This document shows positions 33,300 through 43,070 of a stretch of 43,130 nucleotides of DNA, one piece after another. A program made the translations under genes and the position numbers. Numbering within the stretch: the stretch's first letter is position 1; the number at the start of each line of letters is the position of its first letter. The stretch comes from Clostridia bacterium. Its GTDB lineage: Bacteria; Bacillota; Clostridia; UMGS1883; UMGS1540. The stretch covers positions 1 to 43,130 of the forward strand of contig JAFSAU010000007.1 of the NCBI GenBank assembly GCA_017442155.1, given 5' to 3'. Under the pieces are notes generated by a model that had not been told where the DNA came from, did no database searches, and saw nothing but the letters and a program-made list of their open reading frames with translations.

Positions 33300-34378
33300 A
33301 AATTGTTCTTTCCGGCGGCGGTACCGGCGGGCATATCTATCCCGCTATCGCCATTGCAAATTATATTAAAGAGCAAAACCAGGCGGCCGATATCTTGTTT
33401 ATAGGAAATGAAGGCGGTATGGAATCGAAGCTGGTGCCCCGGGCAGGGTACCCCATCCGGTACATCCGGGTGCAGGGCCTCCGGCGCCGCATCAGTCTGC
33501 AAAATCTGAAAACTGCCGCGCGGCTGGTCACGTCCTTCGGGGCAGCAAAGAAAATTCTGCGGGAGTTTAAGCCCGACGTTGTTATTGGTACGGGCGGATA
33601 TGTGTGTCTGCCGGTGATGCTGGCGGCTACATCACTCAAAATCCGCGCACTGGTCCATGAACAGAATGTATTTCCCGGTCTCGCCGTTCGTCTTTGTGCC
33701 GGACGGGCCGATACAGCTATTAGCTTCCCCGAAACGGAAAAATATTTCAAAAAACCGCCGAAGCGTCTGCTTCTTACCGGCAACCCCATAAGGCCGGAGC
33801 TTCTTCGCCCGGCGGCAGAAACGAAAGCCACGGGAGAACCGCTGGTGGTTATCAGCGGCGGCAGTCTGGGTGCACAGAAAATTAACGATGCACTCATCGA
33901 GCTTCTTAAAATGGGTGGGCAGGATTATTACGGCATCATCGCCTCCACCGGCGAACGGAACTATGAGGCGGTTATGCAGAAAATCAGGGATGAAAAGATA
34001 CGGATTTGCGATAATAAAAAAATTCTGCCGTATATTCACAATATGGATGCGGTGCTGCAGAGTGCGGACCTGGCCGTTACAAGGGCCGGGGCCATTACAG
34101 TAAGCGAGCTGTGTGCACTGGGAAAGCCCGCGATTCTGATTCCGAGTCCGAACGTAACCAATGACCATCAGACCTACAACGCCCGCACCATGGAAAAATG
34201 CGGTGCGGCGGTGCTTATGCCGGAATCGGAGCTGACTGCCGAGGTGCTGGCAGGCCAGATTAAAACGCTTCTGTCAAACCGGAGCCATCTGGAAAGCATG
34301 GCAAAGGCGGCGCGGGAATGTGCAATTACGGACGCCTGTGCAAGGATTTATGCGTGGATAGAGGAAAGTAACCAGTAA
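33296..34378 (+). CDS. murG: UDP-GlcNAc transferase MurG
   Basis: A 360-residue GT-B glycosyltransferase that adds GlcNAc to lipid I, making lipid II at the inner membrane face. The N-terminal GGGTGGHIYPAIAIA loop binds the lipid-linked acceptor, GTGGYVCLPVMLAA follows, and the C-terminal domain has VISGGSLGAQKIND and the donor site RAGAITVSELCALGKP. The length is usual. It overlaps ftsW by 4 bases and is followed after a 56-base gap by murA. Confidence 0.95.
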   Translation: MKIVLSGGGTGGHIYPAIAIANYIKEQNQAADILFIGNEGGMESKLVPRAGYPIRYIRVQGLRRRISLQNLKTAARLVTSFGAAKKILREFKPDVVIGTGGYVCLPVMLAATSLKIRALVHEQNVFPGLAVRLCAGRADTAISFPETEKYFKKPPKRLLLTGNPIRPELLRPAAETKATGEPLVVISGGSLGAQKINDALIELLKMGGQDYYGIIASTGERNYEAVMQKIRDEKIRICDNKKILPYIHNMDAVLQSADLAVTRAGAITVSELCALGKPAILIPSPNVTNDHQTYNARTMEKCGAAVLMPESELTAEVLAGQIKTLLSNRSHLESMAKAARECAITDACARIYAWIEESNQ

Positions 34379-34389
34379 GCCTTCTCCTG

Positions 34390-34424
34390 CATAGTATGTA
34401 CTGCAAAAGTTTTTTCATACTATG
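34390..34424 (+). promoter_or_regulatory. Inverted repeat in the murA leader
   Basis: CATAGTATG at 34390-34398 is mirrored perfectly by CATACTATG at 34416-34424. The 3' arm abuts and shares one base with the murA ribosome site (GGAGGTG at 34424-34430). As RNA it would form a 9-bp hairpin beside the site and might modulate murA translation; as DNA it might be an operator. Confidence 0.45.
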
Positions 34425-34434
34425 GAGGTGTAGG

Positions 34435-35685
34435 ATGTATACGATAGAAATCACGGGCGGACATCCGCTCTGTGGCAGCACGCTGGTGCAGGGCGCGAAA
34501 AATTCCGTGCTGCCGATTCTGGCGGCTACGGTGCTCTGTGAGGGTACGAGCGTTATTCAGGGGTGTCCGCACCTTGAGGATGTGACGTGTGCTCTGGAAA
34601 TTCTGGAATATGCGGGTTGCCGCTGCAGAAGAGAGGGTAACACGGTCACGGTGGATGCTTCTGTACTCCGGGAAAGTCGGATTCCATTTGCGCTCATGCA
34701 TAAAATGCGGTCGTCCATCACATTCCTTGGGGCGATGACGGCAAGATGCGGCAGGGCAGAAATGAGCTTCCCCGGTGGCTGTGAACTGGGACCGAGACCG
34801 ATTGACTTACATATCAAGGCACTAAAGGAAATCGGTATCCGGGTTTCGGAAAGGGGCGGCTGTGTCCGGGCAGAACTGGGCGATTTTTCCGGCGGCAGGG
34901 TACATCTGGATTTTCCCAGCGTTGGTGCGACGGAAAATCTGATGATGGCGGCCGTGCTCTCAAAGGGAGAAACGGTACTGACAAATGCGGCAAAGGAGCC
35001 GGAAATTTGTGATTTACAGAATTTTTTAAATAAAATGGGTGCCCGTGTGCAGGGCGCGGGGACAGACGAAATCCGGATTGAAGGCGTACCGCGGCTCAAA
35101 GGAACGGAGCACCGGGTGATTCCCGACAGAATTGTGGCGGCAACGTATCTCTGCGCCGGTGCTATGACCGGCGGCAGACTGGAGCTTCGGGGTGCCGAGC
35201 CGGAGCATGTGGGAGCCGTGCTGTCCGTGCTGAGAGACGCCGGAGCAAAAGTGGAAGCGAAGGGTGACCGGATTTTTCTGGCGGCACCGGAGCGCATCCG
35301 GCCTGTCAAGCTTCTCCGTACTATGCCGTATCCCGGTTTCCCTACAGATGCACAGGCCCTGGTGACAGCTATGCTGACCCTTGGCGACGGCACGAGCATG
35401 GTGGAGGAAACGATCTTTGAAAACCGCTTCAAGCATTGCGGCGAGCTTTGCCGCATGGGGGCGGACATCACAACGCGCGGACGGATTGCTGTTATCCGCG
35501 GTGTGCCCCGTCTCACGGGTGCAAGGGTGGAAGCGATGGAGCTCCGCGGCGGTGCGGCACTGGTGATTGCCGGTCTTGCGGCTGAAGGCGTGACCGAGGT
35601 GCGGGGGACTTCCCACATTGACCGGGGATACGATACATTTATAGAGGATATGCAGGCACTGGGTGCACAGATTACAAAACATTAA
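34435..35685 (+). CDS. murA: UDP-GlcNAc enolpyruvyl transferase MurA
   Basis: A 416-residue enzyme that starts peptidoglycan precursor synthesis by moving enolpyruvate from PEP to UDP-GlcNAc. Lys22-Asn23 (GAKNSVLP) and Cys116 (FPGGCELGPRPID), the residue that fosfomycin attacks, are both present. The ATG at 34435 was chosen because GGAGGTG precedes it and the protein then aligns with the family start; the frame opens earlier at 34396. It lies between murG and ftsQ, where murB often stands in Bacillus. Confidence 0.95.
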   Translation: MYTIEITGGHPLCGSTLVQGAKNSVLPILAATVLCEGTSVIQGCPHLEDVTCALEILEYAGCRCRREGNTVTVDASVLRESRIPFALMHKMRSSITFLGAMTARCGRAEMSFPGGCELGPRPIDLHIKALKEIGIRVSERGGCVRAELGDFSGGRVHLDFPSVGATENLMMAAVLSKGETVLTNAAKEPEICDLQNFLNKMGARVQGAGTDEIRIEGVPRLKGTEHRVIPDRIVAATYLCAGAMTGGRLELRGAEPEHVGAVLSVLRDAGAKVEAKGDRIFLAAPERIRPVKLLRTMPYPGFPTDAQALVTAMLTLGDGTSMVEETIFENRFKHCGELCRMGADITTRGRIAVIRGVPRLTGARVEAMELRGGAALVIAGLAAEGVTEVRGTSHIDRGYDTFIEDMQALGAQITKH

Positions 35686-35699
35686 TTTTGGAGATTTTT

Positions 35700-36437
35700 A
35701 TGGCAAAGAGAAGACGGAGAACAGGAAGTGGCATTTTAATACTTTTACTGCTTTTCGCCATTGCGGTGACGGTGGTACTGACAATACCGGTGTTTAACAT
35801 CACGTCAGTCACCGTCACGGGCAATGCCCGGCTTTCCGAGGAGGAAATTCTGACGGTGGCGGCTATCCCTGCGGGTGAAAACATTTACCGCGTTTCCATG
35901 AAGAATGCGCGGGAGCGGCTGGAAGGACAGCCGTATATTCTGACGGCAGAGGTAAAGCGTCGGTTTCCGGCCAGGGTTTCCATAGAGGTGACGGAGCGGG
36001 AAGAAGCCGCGGCGATAAAATGCACGGGTGGATATGCGGTGATAGACAAAGCAGGACGTGTGTTGCGGATTGCGGCAGACACGGAAGACCTGATGACTGT
36101 TACGGGCGGCACAGCAGAGGAGGCTGTACCGGGCAGGAATATTGTGATCCAGGACGAGCATTTTATTACGAACCTTACCACGATTTTGGAAGAACTGGAA
36201 AAAACAGATTTGCAGGTGAGACTGCGGCGGATCCAGCTGGATTCCACACTGGACACGGTACTGATTACAGAACACGGCCTGGAAATCCACCTCGGCGGGA
36301 TGGACGAGCTACCCTATAAGCTGCAGCTGTGCAGGAATGTTCTGGGCGGCGGATATGGGGGGATTAACCGGGAGTCCAGCGGTGTTTTGCGGTGGACAAG
36401 CGAGGGGCAGTTTTCCTATCGGCAGGACGAAAACTAA
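35700..36437 (+). CDS. ftsQ: Division protein FtsQ/DivIB
   Basis: A 245-residue bitopic protein: a short basic N-terminus (KRRRRTG), one membrane helix (about 11-31), and an outer POTRA domain (about 34-105; FNITSVTVTGNARLSEEEIL, in parts) followed by the beta domain. It works in the divisome with FtsL and DivIC. The ATG at 35700 follows TTTGGAG. It lies 14 bases after murA and is followed by the ftsZ promoter; ftsA, often found here, is absent. Confidence 0.9.
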   Translation: MAKRRRRTGSGILILLLLFAIAVTVVLTIPVFNITSVTVTGNARLSEEEILTVAAIPAGENIYRVSMKNARERLEGQPYILTAEVKRRFPARVSIEVTEREEAAAIKCTGGYAVIDKAGRVLRIAADTEDLMTVTGGTAEEAVPGRNIVIQDEHFITNLTTILEELEKTDLQVRLRRIQLDSTLDTVLITEHGLEIHLGGMDELPYKLQLCRNVLGGGYGGINRESSGVLRWTSEGQFSYRQDEN

Positions 36438-36474
36438 AAAAATCAAAAAAAAGAGAAAAAATTTCAAAATTCTC

Positions 36475-36503
36475 TTGCATAATTGTGCAAAAAGCGATAC
36501 AAT
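36475..36503 (+). promoter_or_regulatory. Promoter of ftsZ
   Basis: TTGCAT at 36475-36480 and TACAAT at 36498-36503 are separated by 17 bases. AGGAGG follows close to the ATG at 36534. It gives ftsZ its own transcription besides read-through from the cluster. Confidence 0.7.
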
Positions 36504-36533
36504 AGAATAGATAAAGACTAAGGAGGACTAATA

Positions 36534-37628
36534 ATGGGCGTAGAAGATATGAATTTGGCACAGGTTATTAAAGTTGTCGGGGTAGGCGGTGGCGGCGGTA
36601 ATGCTGTCAACCGTATGATTGAAAACGGAATCCGCGGGGTGGAATTCGTTGCAATCAATACGGACAAGCAGGCCCTTGCTTGTTCAAAGGCGGACAAGAC
36701 CATCCAGATTGGTGAAAAAATTACAAAGGGACAGGGAGCCGGTGCCAATCCTGATATCGGCCGTAAAGCAGCGGAAGAAAGCCGCGGCGAAATTGAGAAA
36801 ATTTTAGAGGATGCCGACATGGTATTCGTTACTGCCGGTATGGGCGGCGGCACGGGTACGGGCGCGGCCCCGGTAGTTGCTTCTATAGCGAAAGAAAAGG
36901 GAATTCTTACGGTGGGTATCGTAACAAAGCCGTTTTCCTTTGAACTCAAGCGGCGTATGGCCCAGGCAGAAGAAGGGATTGCCGCACTGCGCGAGGCGGT
37001 GGATACCATCATTGTAATTCCGAATGACAAGCTGCTGCAGCTTTGCAGTGCCAAAACCACTGTAAAGGAAGCCTTTAAGATGGCAGATGAAACACTGCGT
37101 CAGGGCGTACAGGGTATTTCCGAGCTTATCAATACTGCAGGCGATATGAATGCTGATTTTGCAGACGTAACGAGAATTATGAAGGATGCAGGCTTTGCAC
37201 ACATGGGTATCGGCAGTGCCAGCGGTGATAACCGTGCAGAGGAAGCGGCACGTATGGCTATCGCCAGCCCGCTGCTGGAAACCTCGATTGACGGTGCAAC
37301 CGGTATTCTTATTAACGTAACCGGCGGCGAAGAGCTGACACTTCTGGAGGTTAATACCGCGGCAAATCTCATACATAGCTGTGCGGATGCCAATGCAGAG
37401 GTTATCTTCGGTATGGCGATTGACGAGTCTATGGGCGACGAGATTGCCATTACGGTTATTGCAACGGGTTGCCAGTCCTCCAAGAAGCAGGACCTGGAAA
37501 GCCTGCAGGTGACAGATTTTAATAAGACACGGGGCGTTACACCGCAAACTCCGGCAGAGCCCACTAACTTTGGTTCTGAGGATTTGCAGCTGCCCGAGTT
37601 TATGCGTAAGTCAAATATCGATTTTTAA
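36534..37628 (+). CDS. ftsZ: Cell division GTPase FtsZ
   Basis: A 364-residue tubulin-like GTPase that forms the Z ring. The nucleotide loop GGGTGTG is at residues 104-110, the N-terminal [13 protein letters not shown] binds nucleotide, and the T7 loop NADFADV lies near 205-211. The C-terminal tail has a short linker and ends [14 protein letters not shown], which includes the conserved peptide that binds membrane tethers. FtsA is not encoded nearby, so another tether such as SepF, or a distant ftsA, must serve. Confidence 0.97.
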   Translation: MGVEDMNLAQVIKVVGVGGGGGNAVNRMIENGIRGVEFVAINTDKQALACSKADKTIQIGEKITKGQGAGANPDIGRKAAEESRGEIEKILEDADMVFVTAGMGGGTGTGAAPVVASIAKEKGILTVGIVTKPFSFELKRRMAQAEEGIAALREAVDTIIVIPNDKLLQLCSAKTTVKEAFKMADETLRQGVQGISELINTAGDMNADFADVTRIMKDAGFAHMGIGSASGDNRAEEAARMAIASPLLETSIDGATGILINVTGGEELTLLEVNTAANLIHSCADANAEVIFGMAIDESMGDEIAITVIATGCQSSKKQDLESLQVTDFNKTRGVTPQTPAEPTNFGSEDLQLPEFMRKSNIDF

Positions 37629-37666
37629 ATCTGAATAAAAGGATAAAGAATCGGCAGAAAGCAAGT

Positions 37667-37702
37667 AGGAGTTGTAAATTGATTTTACAGCTCCTCTTTT
37701 TT
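37667..37702 (+). terminator. Terminator after ftsZ
   Basis: AGGAGTTGTAAA at 37667-37678 pairs with TTTACAGCTCCT (ending 37695), with one G-U pair, and is followed by a T-run. It ends the dcw cluster. Confidence 0.85.
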
Positions 37703-37806
37703 GCTTGAATTTGTGTGCAGCACCCGAAAAGATACCATACAAAAGAAGGGGAAAAATCCGATAATTTAGTAAAAACGACAAAAGACAACTTTATCCCTGC
37801 TTGATA

Positions 37807-37835
37807 TTGACAAAAACCTTTGAAAAAGGTATAAT
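37807..37835 (+). promoter_or_regulatory. Strong promoter of the SLH surface protein
   Basis: A consensus TTGACA (37807-37812) and TATAAT (37830-37835) are spaced by 17 bases, a full match to sigma-A. The leader of about 75 bases before the ATG at 37916 has no obvious terminator. High expression of the surface protein is expected. Confidence 0.85.
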
Positions 37836-37915
37836 AATGTATAATAGTGCGAAGTATTGCTTCAGTTGGTTTGGAAGCGGAATTTTCGCAAAAAACAAAG
37901 AAAGAGGGACAAACC

Positions 37916-40900
37916 ATGAAAACAAAAAAATTGCTTGCTGTACTCGTGACCGTTTTGATGGTGCTGGGGATGGCAAACCTTGCCGTAACTGCGGCGGCAC
38001 TTCCGACAGGAGCGGAAATCGGTACAATTACCGTAAAGAAGGCAAATGCTCCGGCAGGTGAGGCAGGAAAAACTTTTTCCACGTTTGCGGCTGCCTTTGC
38101 CGTAATCAATGCAAGCGCAGAGTATGACGGAGCGACGCTTGAATGCGAAGCAGGAAAGATGATTCCCAACGGAGGAAATCATACTACAATCCAGAGAAGT
38201 GTTACTATTAACGGCAATGGAGCTACTCTGGTGTGCACAGCTACGGGCGACGGAGAAGCTGATTTTGCAATTGATATGAACGGCAATCTCGTCGGTGACA
38301 CAACGATTGTTATTAACAAATTGAAAAATGCGGCTGTTTGGGGAACGCGGACAACGACCTATGATTTGCACGTTACACTGAATGATTGTGATTCCGATAC
38401 CCGAATTGCAAATTCCAGCCAGAGAATATACATAACAGGTGGAGCAGACAAAGGCAAAAACTTTATTAAAGTTAAGGATTGCGATTTTGCAAGCCCCACT
38501 GCCGGACCGTGTGTGGTTTATTCCAATCATGCCGGTTCTGTAACAGTAGAAGGCTGTTCGTTTACAAACATTTCGGAGCCGATTAACCTGAACAACAAGT
38601 CCGCCGGCACGCAGGAAGTTGCAGTTACCGGAACAACCTTCACAGACTGTGGCCTCGGTACCAGCAATGATGTGACCTATGCGGCCCCTGTCCGTGTGCT
38701 TTGTTCCAATGCGGAAGGAAAAACCAGCGTTTCTGTGGATGAATGTACCTTTACATATAGTGAAGGGAACGAATCGTGCAACGGCGACATTCTGCTGGGC
38801 GACGGCCGGGAAGGGAAGGACTCCTATCCGGTCCAGGCCTCGGTAACCGGTACAGATGCGGAAATTCAGGTGCAGGTCCCCGGTGACCGCACGGCGGAAG
38901 CAAACAATGCTTCGCAGAAAATCGCCGCTTCTTCCACCGGCGGGACGCCTGTTGCTATAGACACGACAGTGGCCACCATCGGCGAAGGGGATGAACAGAA
39001 GAAATTTGCTTCCCTGGCTTCAGCGTTGGCCGGTGCGGAAGAGGAAGACACTATTACCCTTCTGGCAGGCGAATACAGCGCAGCACCGCTTGTGATGGCA
39101 ACCGGCATAAATCCGTATCCGTATGCTGACAAGATAAAGCTTCTGGGGCAGGGGGATGTTTCGTTAAAGCTTACATCCGCTGAAAAAAGCTATCAGAATG
39201 GTGCAGCATACCAGTATATGATAGCCGGTGGTTGGTATGTATCCACGGAAGCCCTTGCTTTTGAAAATATTGATTTTGTGTTTACAGACACCAATACGGA
39301 AGACACCCAGACGATGGCAGAGCTTCAGGTGTATACGACCAAGTCGCTCTCCTTCAAGGGCTGTACGTTTGATAACGTAAGTGTAAATCCGTGGGGAGAC
39401 AATGGGACGAAGGAATGCGGCACAGCCATCTTTGATCATTGCGAGTTCAAAAATATCGGCAGCCGGTCTGCAATTCACCAGTCCAGAGCGGCAGAGCTGA
39501 CGGTTACGGAATCTGATTTTATAAGCTGTAACAGCGGTATTCATATCAGCGGAGCAACGCTTGACGAAGTTAATATTACAAACAATACCTTTACCGGAAC
39601 AACATCCTGTGTGGTTACACTCGCAAACGATAACGGCGGGGATTACAGCGCGACTGTTTTCAATATTACCGGAAATAAGGCAGAGGGGCAGACAATGCTG
39701 CGTCAGTTGAATCCCACAGTACCCGTTTCCGCTATTGATGCAATTTTGGACACAGAGAATAACACGTATGGAACAGACTATCTCGATTCTTCATTGGTGT
39801 ATGTAGCCAAGGTTAATGATACAGGGTTTACGACACTCCGTGCGGCACTGGAAGCGGCTGACCTTGTGGAGAACAGCACAGTACAGCTTTTCCCGGGAAC
39901 TTTTATCCTGGGAGAAGAAGAATTCCCGGCTTCCGTAACAGATGTAACCATTAAAGGTGCGGAAAACAAGGCAACGATTCTGAAAAATTCTTCTTTGCAG
40001 AATGATACCCTCCCGGGTACATGGTCTGACCCTGCATATGCAAGCAAGTATCATAATATTACTATAGACGGCATTGTTTTTGATAATTCGTTCATTAAGT
40101 TTACGGGCTGGGCTAATAATGCACTCAACCAAAGTGTGAGCTATAAGGATTGGACCATTACAAACTGTGAATTTAAAAATGTTGAAAATGAAGCTGCTGT
40201 ATACTTCAATCTTGGAACAACAGAAGCAATGGAAAATGTAACGTTTACGAATAACGTTATTGACGGTGTTCTTACGACGGATAAATCGGGCTTTGGAATC
40301 AACGCAGTTGCGGGTAATATAACGATTTCCAAAAATACAATTAAGAATGTTGATTTTAACAGCATTCAGATTCAGAATGCGCCTGACACAGCCACAGTTA
40401 CGATTACAGAGAATGTTCTGAATTCTAACAAACAGTTGGTGAATATGTACTACATATTAGGCGAAAGTACTGTGAAAAAGAATGTTTTCATTGCACCCAG
40501 CGAGAGCGTATATTATTTTACGCATGTCTCTACGAAGGTTGATTTGTCGGAAAACTTCTTTGGTATAGGAACAGATGTAGCGGATGCTGTTTTCAATGAA
40601 AACTTTGAAGACGGTATCCACCTGCGGAATGATGAGGGTGCCAAAGGCGATACGTACATTACTTCGCATTATGCGGATGCGGCCTTGGAAAATCTTGTTA
40701 TCACAGCTGAAGCCAAGGTGGGTGATAAATATTATGAAACGCTGAGCGAGGCTCTGGTTGTGGCAGACGCTCTGGAAAACGGTACGGTTCAGCTTACGGC
40801 CGGAACGTTTACTCTGGGAGATGTGAAATTCCCGGCTTCACTGACAGATGTAACCATTAAAGGCGCGGAAAATAAAACAACCATTATAAAGGATTCCACA

Positions 40901-42928
40901 CTTCGCTCTGCAGACGGGAACGCAGTCACTTACTCCGGCATTACCTTTGACGGTATTGTGTTTGATAATTCCAACATCGTATTCACCGGCAAGCGGAATG
41001 GCGATGAGGTATACAGAGACTGGACAATTACAAACTGTGAGTTCAGAAACATTGTGAGAGACGGCAATCTGTCAGCCCTGCATTTCAATAACAGCTCCGG
41101 GGCGGAAGCTATGACGAACTTTACATTCACGAATAACGTGATTGATGGCGTGAGTGGTTCGTCAAACTCCGGTATCAACACGTCTGCTATGGCCGGTACG
41201 GTAGTGATTACCGGGAACACATTTTCCAATGTGGCGACCAATGCACTGCAGCTGAAGGGTGCAGACGAAACGGCTACTCTGACAGTGAGCGGCAATACCG
41301 TGAACGGAATCGGTTCCTCCATCTTTAATCTGTACAACTTTGCGGGAACAAAAACCTTTGCAGAAAATACGGTAACTAAGAGCGGCGCAGAACAGAAAAT
41401 TTTCTCTAACATTTCGGGTGGTATTACACTGGGCGATGGTAACACCTGGCTGGACGAAGAGGGCAATCCGATAGAAAATCCCGGCTTTGAAGCGGCAATC
41501 GGAAACGTATATTATGTAACAGTAGAAGATGCAATGCTTGCGGCAGGTGCGGAGGATACCGTTACACTGCTTACTGACCTTGAGATTACAGAAGCAACGA
41601 ACTGGGATGCGGATGTGGATGCAAACGAAAACACCATTACGATCAGTGACGGCGGCAGTCTTTCCGGTGCAACAACTGTAAGTAACGGGACGATTGAGGT
41701 GGGTGCACGCACGGAAGAAACTGCGGCACTTGGCGGAATCAGCCTTACGGATATGACACTGACAGCCACCGAAGGCGGTAACATTTTCAGCCTTGGCGCA
41801 GAGGAAACAGCTGTATGGGAGAACGTAAATGCAACGATAACAGGTGCAGATACCGGTCTTGCCATCGCGGCGGGCTCCAGCCTGTCTGTAACGGGGAACA
41901 GCGTGGTTATCGTTACGGACTCTGCTACGGCCGACCTTACAATAGGCGGAGAACTCATTATAGATGATACAGTAAATCTGGTTGCACCCGATACGGACGA
42001 AGAAGAAGGCGCACAGGTTGGCGGTGCTGTACTGAATGGTATTGTTGTGACACCGGTTATCTCTCCGGACGGCGGTTCTTACAAGGGCAAGGTTCTGGTT
42101 ACCATTACAAGTGAGACCGAAGGTGCAAGCATTTACTATACCACAAACGGCACAGCTCCCACAGCAGAATCCACACTTTATACGGGTACTTTTGTACTTG
42201 GCGAGGGAGACCATACTGTAAAAGCAATTGCTATCGCTGAAAATATGATGGACAGTGAAGTGGCTTCTGCGGAATTTGCCGTAGCGAAAAAAGCAAATTA
42301 TAAGAGCACTTCTATAACCACACCTGCGGCAGGTACGACAGAAAAAGACCCGACAGAGGATACAGAAGATCCGGAAACACCGGGAGAAAAGGAAGAGCCG
42401 GGCGAAAGCACGGAGGTTCGCCTTTCCTTTGCGGATGTGGCAGACGATTTCTGGGGCTATGAAGGAATTGCATACTGCTATGAAAACGGCATTATGAACG
42501 GCATGTCAGAAACCACCTTTGAGCCGGAAACAACGCTGACCCGTGCTATGGTTATCACGATGCTGTATCGCCTGGCAGGAGAACCTGAAGCGGAAGCTGA
42601 AGGGGACGAATGGTATGCAAAGGCTGTAGCGTGGGCGATAGAAAACGGTATTTCCGACGGAAGCAGTGTTGAAGCTTCCATTACGAGAGAGCAGCTTGTT
42701 ACCATGCTCTATAGATATGCCGGTGCTAAAGCAGCGGATGAAAGCGTGCTTGCAGGCTTTACAGATGCAGACAGTATCAGTGCATATGCGGTGGAAGCTA
42801 TGAACTGGGCAGTGTCCGGCGGTATTATTACCGGCATGGGCGACGGCACAGCGGCACCGCAGGGAACAGCCACCCGCGCGCAGGTTGCAACTATCTTCAT
42901 GCGGTATATGGAGATGCTTGCAGCGTAA
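37916..42928 (+). CDS. Large secreted beta-helix protein with three SLH domains
   Basis: A 1670-residue surface protein. A signal peptide (about 1-27; KKLLAVLVTVLMVLGMANL, then AVTAAA) is followed by a long region rich in Asn, Thr, Gly and Val with repeated NNTFTG, NNVIDG and GNTFSN-type turns, which suggests a right-handed parallel beta-helix (about 60-1350). Two blocks of about 300 residues repeat one another, each with FPAS(V/L)TDVTIKGAENK and DWTITNCEF. A chitobiase/hexosaminidase C-terminal-like domain follows (about 1380-1460; GASIYYTTNGTAPT), then a Pro/Glu/Thr linker and three SLH domains (about 1500-1670) that bind secondary cell-wall polymers. The ATG at 37916 starts the signal peptide. 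It may act in adhesion or carbohydrate binding; the ligand is unknown. Confidence 0.88.
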   Translation: MKTKKLLAVLVTVLMVLGMANLAVTAAALPTGAEIGTITVKKANAPAGEAGKTFSTFAAAFAVINASAEYDGATLECEAGKMIPNGGNHTTIQRSVTINGNGATLVCTATGDGEADFAIDMNGNLVGDTTIVINKLKNAAVWGTRTTTYDLHVTLNDCDSDTRIANSSQRIYITGGADKGKNFIKVKDCDFASPTAGPCVVYSNHAGSVTVEGCSFTNISEPINLNNKSAGTQEVAVTGTTFTDCGLGTSNDVTYAAPVRVLCSNAEGKTSVSVDECTFTYSEGNESCNGDILLGDGREGKDSYPVQASVTGTDAEIQVQVPGDRTAEANNASQKIAASSTGGTPVAIDTTVATIGEGDEQKKFASLASALAGAEEEDTITLLAGEYSAAPLVMATGINPYPYADKIKLLGQGDVSLKLTSAEKSYQNGAAYQYMIAGGWYVSTEALAFENIDFVFTDTNTEDTQTMAELQVYTTKSLSFKGCTFDNVSVNPWGDNGTKECGTAIFDHCEFKNIGSRSAIHQSRAAELTVTESDFISCNSGIHISGATLDEVNITNNTFTGTTSCVVTLANDNGGDYSATVFNITGNKAEGQTMLRQLNPTVPVSAIDAILDTENNTYGTDYLDSSLVYVAKVNDTGFTTLRAALEAADLVENSTVQLFPGTFILGEEEFPASVTDVTIKGAENKATILKNSSLQNDTLPGTWSDPAYASKYHNITIDGIVFDNSFIKFTGWANNALNQSVSYKDWTITNCEFKNVENEAAVYFNLGTTEAMENVTFTNNVIDGVLTTDKSGFGINAVAGNITISKNTIKNVDFNSIQIQNAPDTATVTITENVLNSNKQLVNMYYILGESTVKKNVFIAPSESVYYFTHVSTKVDLSENFFGIGTDVADAVFNENFEDGIHLRNDEGAKGDTYITSHYADAALENLVITAEAKVGDKYYETLSEALVVADALENGTVQLTAGTFTLGDVKFPASLTDVTIKGAENKTTIIKDSTLRSADGNAVTYSGITFDGIVFDNSNIVFTGKRNGDEVYRDWTITNCEFRNIVRDGNLSALHFNNSSGAEAMTNFTFTNNVIDGVSGSSNSGINTSAMAGTVVITGNTFSNVATNALQLKGADETATLTVSGNTVNGIGSSIFNLYNFAGTKTFAENTVTKSGAEQKIFSNISGGITLGDGNTWLDEEGNPIENPGFEAAIGNVYYVTVEDAMLAAGAEDTVTLLTDLEITEATNWDADVDANENTITISDGGSLSGATTVSNGTIEVGARTEETAALGGISLTDMTLTATEGGNIFSLGAEETAVWENVNATITGADTGLAIAAGSSLSVTGNSVVIVTDSATADLTIGGELIIDDTVNLVAPDTDEEEGAQVGGAVLNGIVVTPVISPDGGSYKGKVLVTITSETEGASIYYTTNGTAPTAESTLYTGTFVLGEGDHTVKAIAIAENMMDSEVASAEFAVAKKANYKSTSITTPAAGTTEKDPTEDTEDPETPGEKEEPGESTEVRLSFADVADDFWGYEGIAYCYENGIMNGMSETTFEPETTLTRAMVITMLYRLAGEPEAEAEGDEWYAKAVAWAIENGISDGSSVEASITREQLVTMLYRYAGAKAADESVLAGFTDADSISAYAVEAMNWAVSGGIITGMGDGTAAPQGTATRAQVATIFMRYMEMLAA

Positions 42929-42959
42929 AAAGAAAACTGTAGAACAGCATAATTAAAGT

Positions 42960-42986
42960 ATGCCGACACCATTACGGTGTCGGCAT
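42960..42986 (+). terminator. Terminator after the SLH protein gene
   Basis: ATGCCGACACC at 42960-42970 and its complement at 42976-42986 form an 11-bp stem with a 5-base loop, about 30 bases past the stop codon. The tail (ATATTGTAT) is A/T-rich rather than a pure T-run. Confidence 0.75.
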
Positions 42987-43001
42987 ATATTGTATAACGA
43001 A

Positions 43002-43024
43002 AACCACGCGATAGTCGCGTGGTT
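43002..43024. repeat. 10-bp hairpin, possible end of an IS200/IS605-type element
   Basis: AACCACGCGA at 43002-43011 and its complement at 43015-43024 enclose TAG. A short GC-rich hairpin ahead of a gene with a hidden ribosome site resembles the left end of IS200/IS605 elements, whose transposases recognise subterminal hairpins. Only the first 130 bases are visible, so this stays tentative. Confidence 0.35.
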
Positions 43025-43041
43025 CAATCAAGGTTAACCGG

Positions 43042-43070
43042 TGAACAAAAATCCTCCAATGTGTTATAAT
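43042..43070 (+). promoter_or_regulatory. Promoter of the gene at the right edge
   Basis: TGAACA at 43042-43047 and TATAAT at 43065-43070 are 17 bases apart. Transcription would start near 43077, inside the loop of the inverted repeat at 43050-43112, so the native mRNA lacks the arm that hides the ribosome site. Confidence 0.55.

Noticed and set aside
34557..35618. A 353-residue reading frame antisense to murA
   Set aside because: It lies wholly opposite a clear murA, has a biased Ser/Arg/Pro composition and no domain; a shadow of GC-rich codons.
41162..42214. A 350-residue reading frame antisense to the SLH protein gene
   Set aside because: It is Cys-, Arg- and Tyr-rich without any domain and opposes a strong sense gene; a shadow.
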